From NCBI RefSeq assembly GCF_023555495.1, contig NZ_JALCZO010000001.1, positions 248,001-312,000 on the forward strand: a DNA stretch of 64,000 nt, given 5' to 3'. This stretch comes from Polaribacter sp. Z022 (lineage in GTDB: Bacteria > Bacteroidota > Bacteroidia > Flavobacteriales > Flavobacteriaceae). Made by a program: the position numbers and the translations under genes. How positions within the stretch are numbered: position 1 is the first letter of the stretch; each line of letters starts with the position of its first letter. Below the pieces are notes generated by a model that did not search any database, was not told the DNA's origin, and was given only the letters and a program-made list of their open reading frames with translations. Below, one piece after another: positions 61,290 through 64,000 of the stretch.

Positions 61290-64000
61290 TTATTTTACTT
61301 CAAACTTAGAAGAAGCTTCTCCAATTTTAATAATGTATTTTCCTTTAGGTAAATAATACACATCATTTTTAGCTTTCTTAATATCAGTATCTTTATTTGC
61401 TTTCTTGTATGCTTTTAATCCTTTTTTAGAAAAAGAAACATCAAAAATAGCTTCATTAAAACCTTTATCTGCATCTATAGAAAATGAGTTTACTTTTGTA
61501 TCATCAGAAAAAATATCAACTGTTACTTTTTTAGTATCATTTGCATAAAAAGGAATATTTAATTCTGGTGTATTTGCTTTTAACCATTTACTCCAAGAAC
61601 TTCCCCAAGAACCTCTTTTTCTAATAGAATTAATTGTAAAAATTTCTATTTTATTATGCTTTTTAATTCCTTTAGTAAATTCTTGTATAGCCCCAATATT
61701 TGCTTTGTACAAGCTACGTCCATGTGTACCAACAATTAAATGTTTTGCAGTGGGTTGAATCACCAAATCATGCACAGCAACATTTGGTAAATTCTTGCTA
61801 AAAGCTTCCCAAGAAGTTCCATAATCAAAAGAAACAAACAAACCATTATCTGTACCTAAATACAATACATTTTCGTTTTCAGAATCTTCTCTTATAACGT
61901 TTACAGAAGATGTTGGTATGTTACTACTAATGCTTTTCCATGTTTGTCCATAATCATCAGAAACAAAAACATAAGGTGTAAAATCATCAAAACGATATCC
62001 GTTTAAAGTTACATACACACGTTCTTTTTTAAATTTAGAAGCAATGACTCTAGATACCCATAAATTTTTAGGAAAGGAGTTAGAAATTTGCGTCCAACTA
62101 CCTCCTCCGTTTTTAGAAACATGCACCAAACCATCATCAGAACCTGTGTATAATAATCCAAATTGAAACGGACTTTCAGAAATAGAAGTTAATGTTCCGT
62201 AAGCAACATTTCCTTTTTTTCCTCCAGTGGTTAAATCTTCTGAAATTGTTTCCCAATCATCACCTTTATTTAAAGAACGGTGTAATTTATTACCTCCTAA
62301 ATATAAAATATCTTGATTATGTTTAGATAAAAGAATAGGAGTTTGCCAGTTAAAACGATATGGGTTTTCTCCTAAAGTGTGTTTAGGCTGAATGTATTTG
62401 TTTCTGCCTTTTTCTCTATCAATTCTAAAGTAATTTCCAAATTGATAACCTGTATACACAATATTTGGGTTTCTATCATCAACTTGAACTTGCATTCCAT
62501 CTCCACCCATAATTGACTCATATGGATTTTGACCAGTTTGTTTCCAACGTTTGTCTATTCTAGCATTATGGTTTGCAACCCAAACACCATTGTCTTGTAA
62601 ACCACCATATACTTTATAGTTTTTTTGATTGTCTGCATACACAGCATAAAACTGACCTACAGCAGGGGCGTTTAACTTAATCCAGTTTTCTCCATCATCG
62701 TAAGAAATGTTTAAACCACCATCATTACCATCAATTAAATGACCTTGTTTTTTAGGATTTACCCACAATGCTTGATGATCTGCATGTACATTTTCTCTAC
62801 TGATAGACTTGAAAGTTTTTCCTCCATCTTTAGATTTTAAGATTGGAACTCCTAAAACATAAATTCCGTTTTCATCTTGTGGATCTACTCTAATTTCACC
62901 AAAATAATATCCATAAGAATAATACAAATCATCTAAATAACCTTCATGGGTTTTTTTCCAAGATTTACCTCCATTAGTAGTTTTAAAAACTTCAGCACCA
63001 ACAACAGGTGTATCAAATAACATAGAATTTGCATCTTCTAAATATTTTGCCAAATCAATTGGTTTTACGTTTCCAGAACGTACCATTTGTTTTACATTTT
63101 CTGCTCTATATTTTTCTTGAAATCCGTTTGTTTTTAAATAGGTATTTAACTTTTTATCTGTTAATTTTAAAAACTCACCTGTAGACATGGTTTTAAAATC
63201 TTCTTTAGTTAAAGCATTAGAAGTTTTCTTTTTCTTAGTGTCTTTTCTTCTAAACTGACTGTCATGAAAAGCATATACTGTATTTTCATTAAAAACTGCT
63301 AATCCAATTCTACCAACACCATTACCTGTTGGGAAACCGCTTTTATCAGCAATTTTTGTCCAAGAATTACCTGCATCTGTACTTTTATAAATAGCAGAAT
63401 TACTTCCATCTCCATCAAAATTCCAAGCTTTACGTTCTCTTTCCCAAGAGGCAGCATACATAGTGTTAAAGTTTTCTGGTGCAAAAGCAACATCAATAAT
63501 ACCTGTATCTTTATTTATAAAAAGTGATTTTGTCCAAGTTTTTCCACCATCTGTAGTTTTAAAAACTCCTCTTTCATCATTTGAAGAATATAAATGACCA
63601 ATAACTCCAACAACAACTTCGTTTGTATTGTTTGGATTAATTAAAATTCTACTAATATGATGAGAATCTGGCAAACCAACATTGGTCCAAGTTTTTCCTT
63701 TATCTGTAGATTTTAACATTCCAATTCCTGCATAAGAAGAACGAGATGAATTCTTTTCTCCAGTACCTACCCAAATGGTTCCCGTTTTCCAATCTACTGC
63801 AATATCTCCAATATTTTGAGTTGAAGAATTGTCTAAAACTGGTGTAAAAGTAGTTCCGTTATTATTTGTATACCACAATCCTCCAGAAGCGTAACCCACA
63901 TAAAATTCTGTTGTATTATCTGGGTTTACAGCCATATCTACAACACGTCCACTCATAACTGTTGGTCCAATATTTGTAAACTCTATATTCTTTACCAAAG
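61290..64000 (-). CDS. Sortilin/VPS10-type BNR-repeat protein (5' end beyond the window)
   Basis: At least 903 codons, open at the right edge, so the true start and any signal peptide are not seen. It has many BNR/Asp-box repeats (STDKGKTW, TTDGGKTW, STDAGNSW, TTNGGKSW, SKDGGKTF, SDDYGQTW, SFDYGTSW), which form beta-propellers as in VPS10/sortilin and sialidase-like proteins. A C-terminal beta domain (~residues 820-902) closes the protein without an obvious type IX sorting signal. It is probably exported and may bind or cleave glycans or peptides; catalytic residues are not evident. Confidence 0.87.
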   Translation of the reverse strand, partial: LVKNIEFTNIGPTVMSGRVVDMAVNPDNTTEFYVGYASGGLWYTNNNGTTFTPVLDNSSTQNIGDIAVDWKTGTIWVGTGEKNSSRSSYAGIGMLKSTDKGKTWTNVGLPDSHHISRILINPNNTNEVVVGVIGHLYSSNDERGVFKTTDGGKTWTKSLFINKDTGIIDVAFAPENFNTMYAASWERERKAWNFDGDGSNSAIYKSTDAGNSWTKIADKSGFPTGNGVGRIGLAVFNENTVYAFHDSQFRRKDTKKKKTSNALTKEDFKTMSTGEFLKLTDKKLNTYLKTNGFQEKYRAENVKQMVRSGNVKPIDLAKYLEDANSMLFDTPVVGAEVFKTTNGGKSWKKTHEGYLDDLYYSYGYYFGEIRVDPQDENGIYVLGVPILKSKDGGKTFKSISRENVHADHQALWVNPKKQGHLIDGNDGGLNISYDDGENWIKLNAPAVGQFYAVYADNQKNYKVYGGLQDNGVWVANHNARIDKRWKQTGQNPYESIMGGDGMQVQVDDRNPNIVYTGYQFGNYFRIDREKGRNKYIQPKHTLGENPYRFNWQTPILLSKHNQDILYLGGNKLHRSLNKGDDWETISEDLTTGGKKGNVAYGTLTSISESPFQFGLLYTGSDDGLVHVSKNGGGSWTQISNSFPKNLWVSRVIASKFKKERVYVTLNGYRFDDFTPYVFVSDDYGQTWKSISSNIPTSSVNVIREDSENENVLYLGTDNGLFVSFDYGTSWEAFSKNLPNVAVHDLVIQPTAKHLIVGTHGRSLYKANIGAIQEFTKGIKKHNKIEIFTINSIRKRGSWGSSWSKWLKANTPELNIPFYANDTKKVTVDIFSDDTKVNSFSIDADKGFNEAIFDVSFSKKGLKAYKKANKDTDIKKAKNDVYYLPKGKYIIKIGEASSKFEVK

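Overview
The window is AT-rich, gene-dense chromosomal DNA from a bacterium of the phylum Bacteroidota, most likely a marine member of the Flavobacteriaceae (Polaribacter/Tenacibaculum-like; the genus is inference). Supporting features are the type IX secretion/gliding lipoprotein SprE/PorW, family-restricted proteins (DUF4270, DUF4271, DUF4296, DUF5687, DUF6168), a split ATP synthase locus without atpD/atpC, an AtpB with a secreted N-terminal extension, and many flavobacterial-type -7 boxes (TAnnTTTG). I saw no rRNA, tRNA, CRISPR array, prophage or transposase gene.

Layout. 0.2-5.5 kb: a LytTR response regulator and TPR sensor kinase, a DUF3109 protein, a MarC-family membrane protein, a small FAD oxidoreductase and a TonB-like protein. 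5.6-12.1 kb: a leftward glmS-DUF4270-starch-synthase-like operon diverging from panC-panD-flippase-like. 12.1-22 kb: radA, a KDG kinase, hemD-DUF4271, a mannosyltransferase-GNAT-dihydroorotase-DUF4296 operon, an epimerase and tyrS. 22-27.6 kb: twin YHS proteins, an alpha/beta hydrolase, a serine hydrolase, brnQ and a LuxE-like protein. 27.7-30.7 kb: two lipoproteins, an ECF sigma factor and an anti-sigma/beta-barrel fusion, all tightly coupled. 30.9-41.9 kb: isoaspartyl peptidase, aldehyde dehydrogenase, DUF1800/DUF1501 pair, an orphan secreted protein, an AlbA_2-AKR-SDR operon (read SDR first) and a lipoprotein. 42.1-50.4 kb: a leftward cluster sprE, bactofilin, AtpZ-like, DUF6168-like, atpB, atpE, atpF, atpH, atpA, atpG. 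50.6-55.8 kb: a leftward PadR operon with four paralogous membrane proteins, a DUF5687 permease and an ABC ATPase. 56-64 kb: thioredoxin, prolyl oligopeptidase, an orphan ABC ATPase, a repeat field surrounding a GIY-YIG nuclease gene, and a truncated sortilin/BNR-repeat protein running off the right edge.

The most interesting observations are: (1) an ECF sigma factor gene (28818-29375) with no ATG, GTG or TTG before its conserved region; it seems to start at an ATT that overlaps the upstream stop, and it feeds directly into a protein that joins an inner-membrane anti-sigma-like head to an outer-membrane barrel; (2) a stand-alone GIY-YIG nuclease between two 366-bp direct repeats built from a hairpin family, reminiscent of REP/RAYT systems; (3) a PadR-controlled operon with four tandem copies of a membrane protein sharing an N-terminal motif; (4) intercistronic hairpins inside the ATP synthase cluster exactly where subunit stoichiometry drops; (5) four genes with a -7 box exactly 4 nt before the start codon, predicting leaderless mRNAs.
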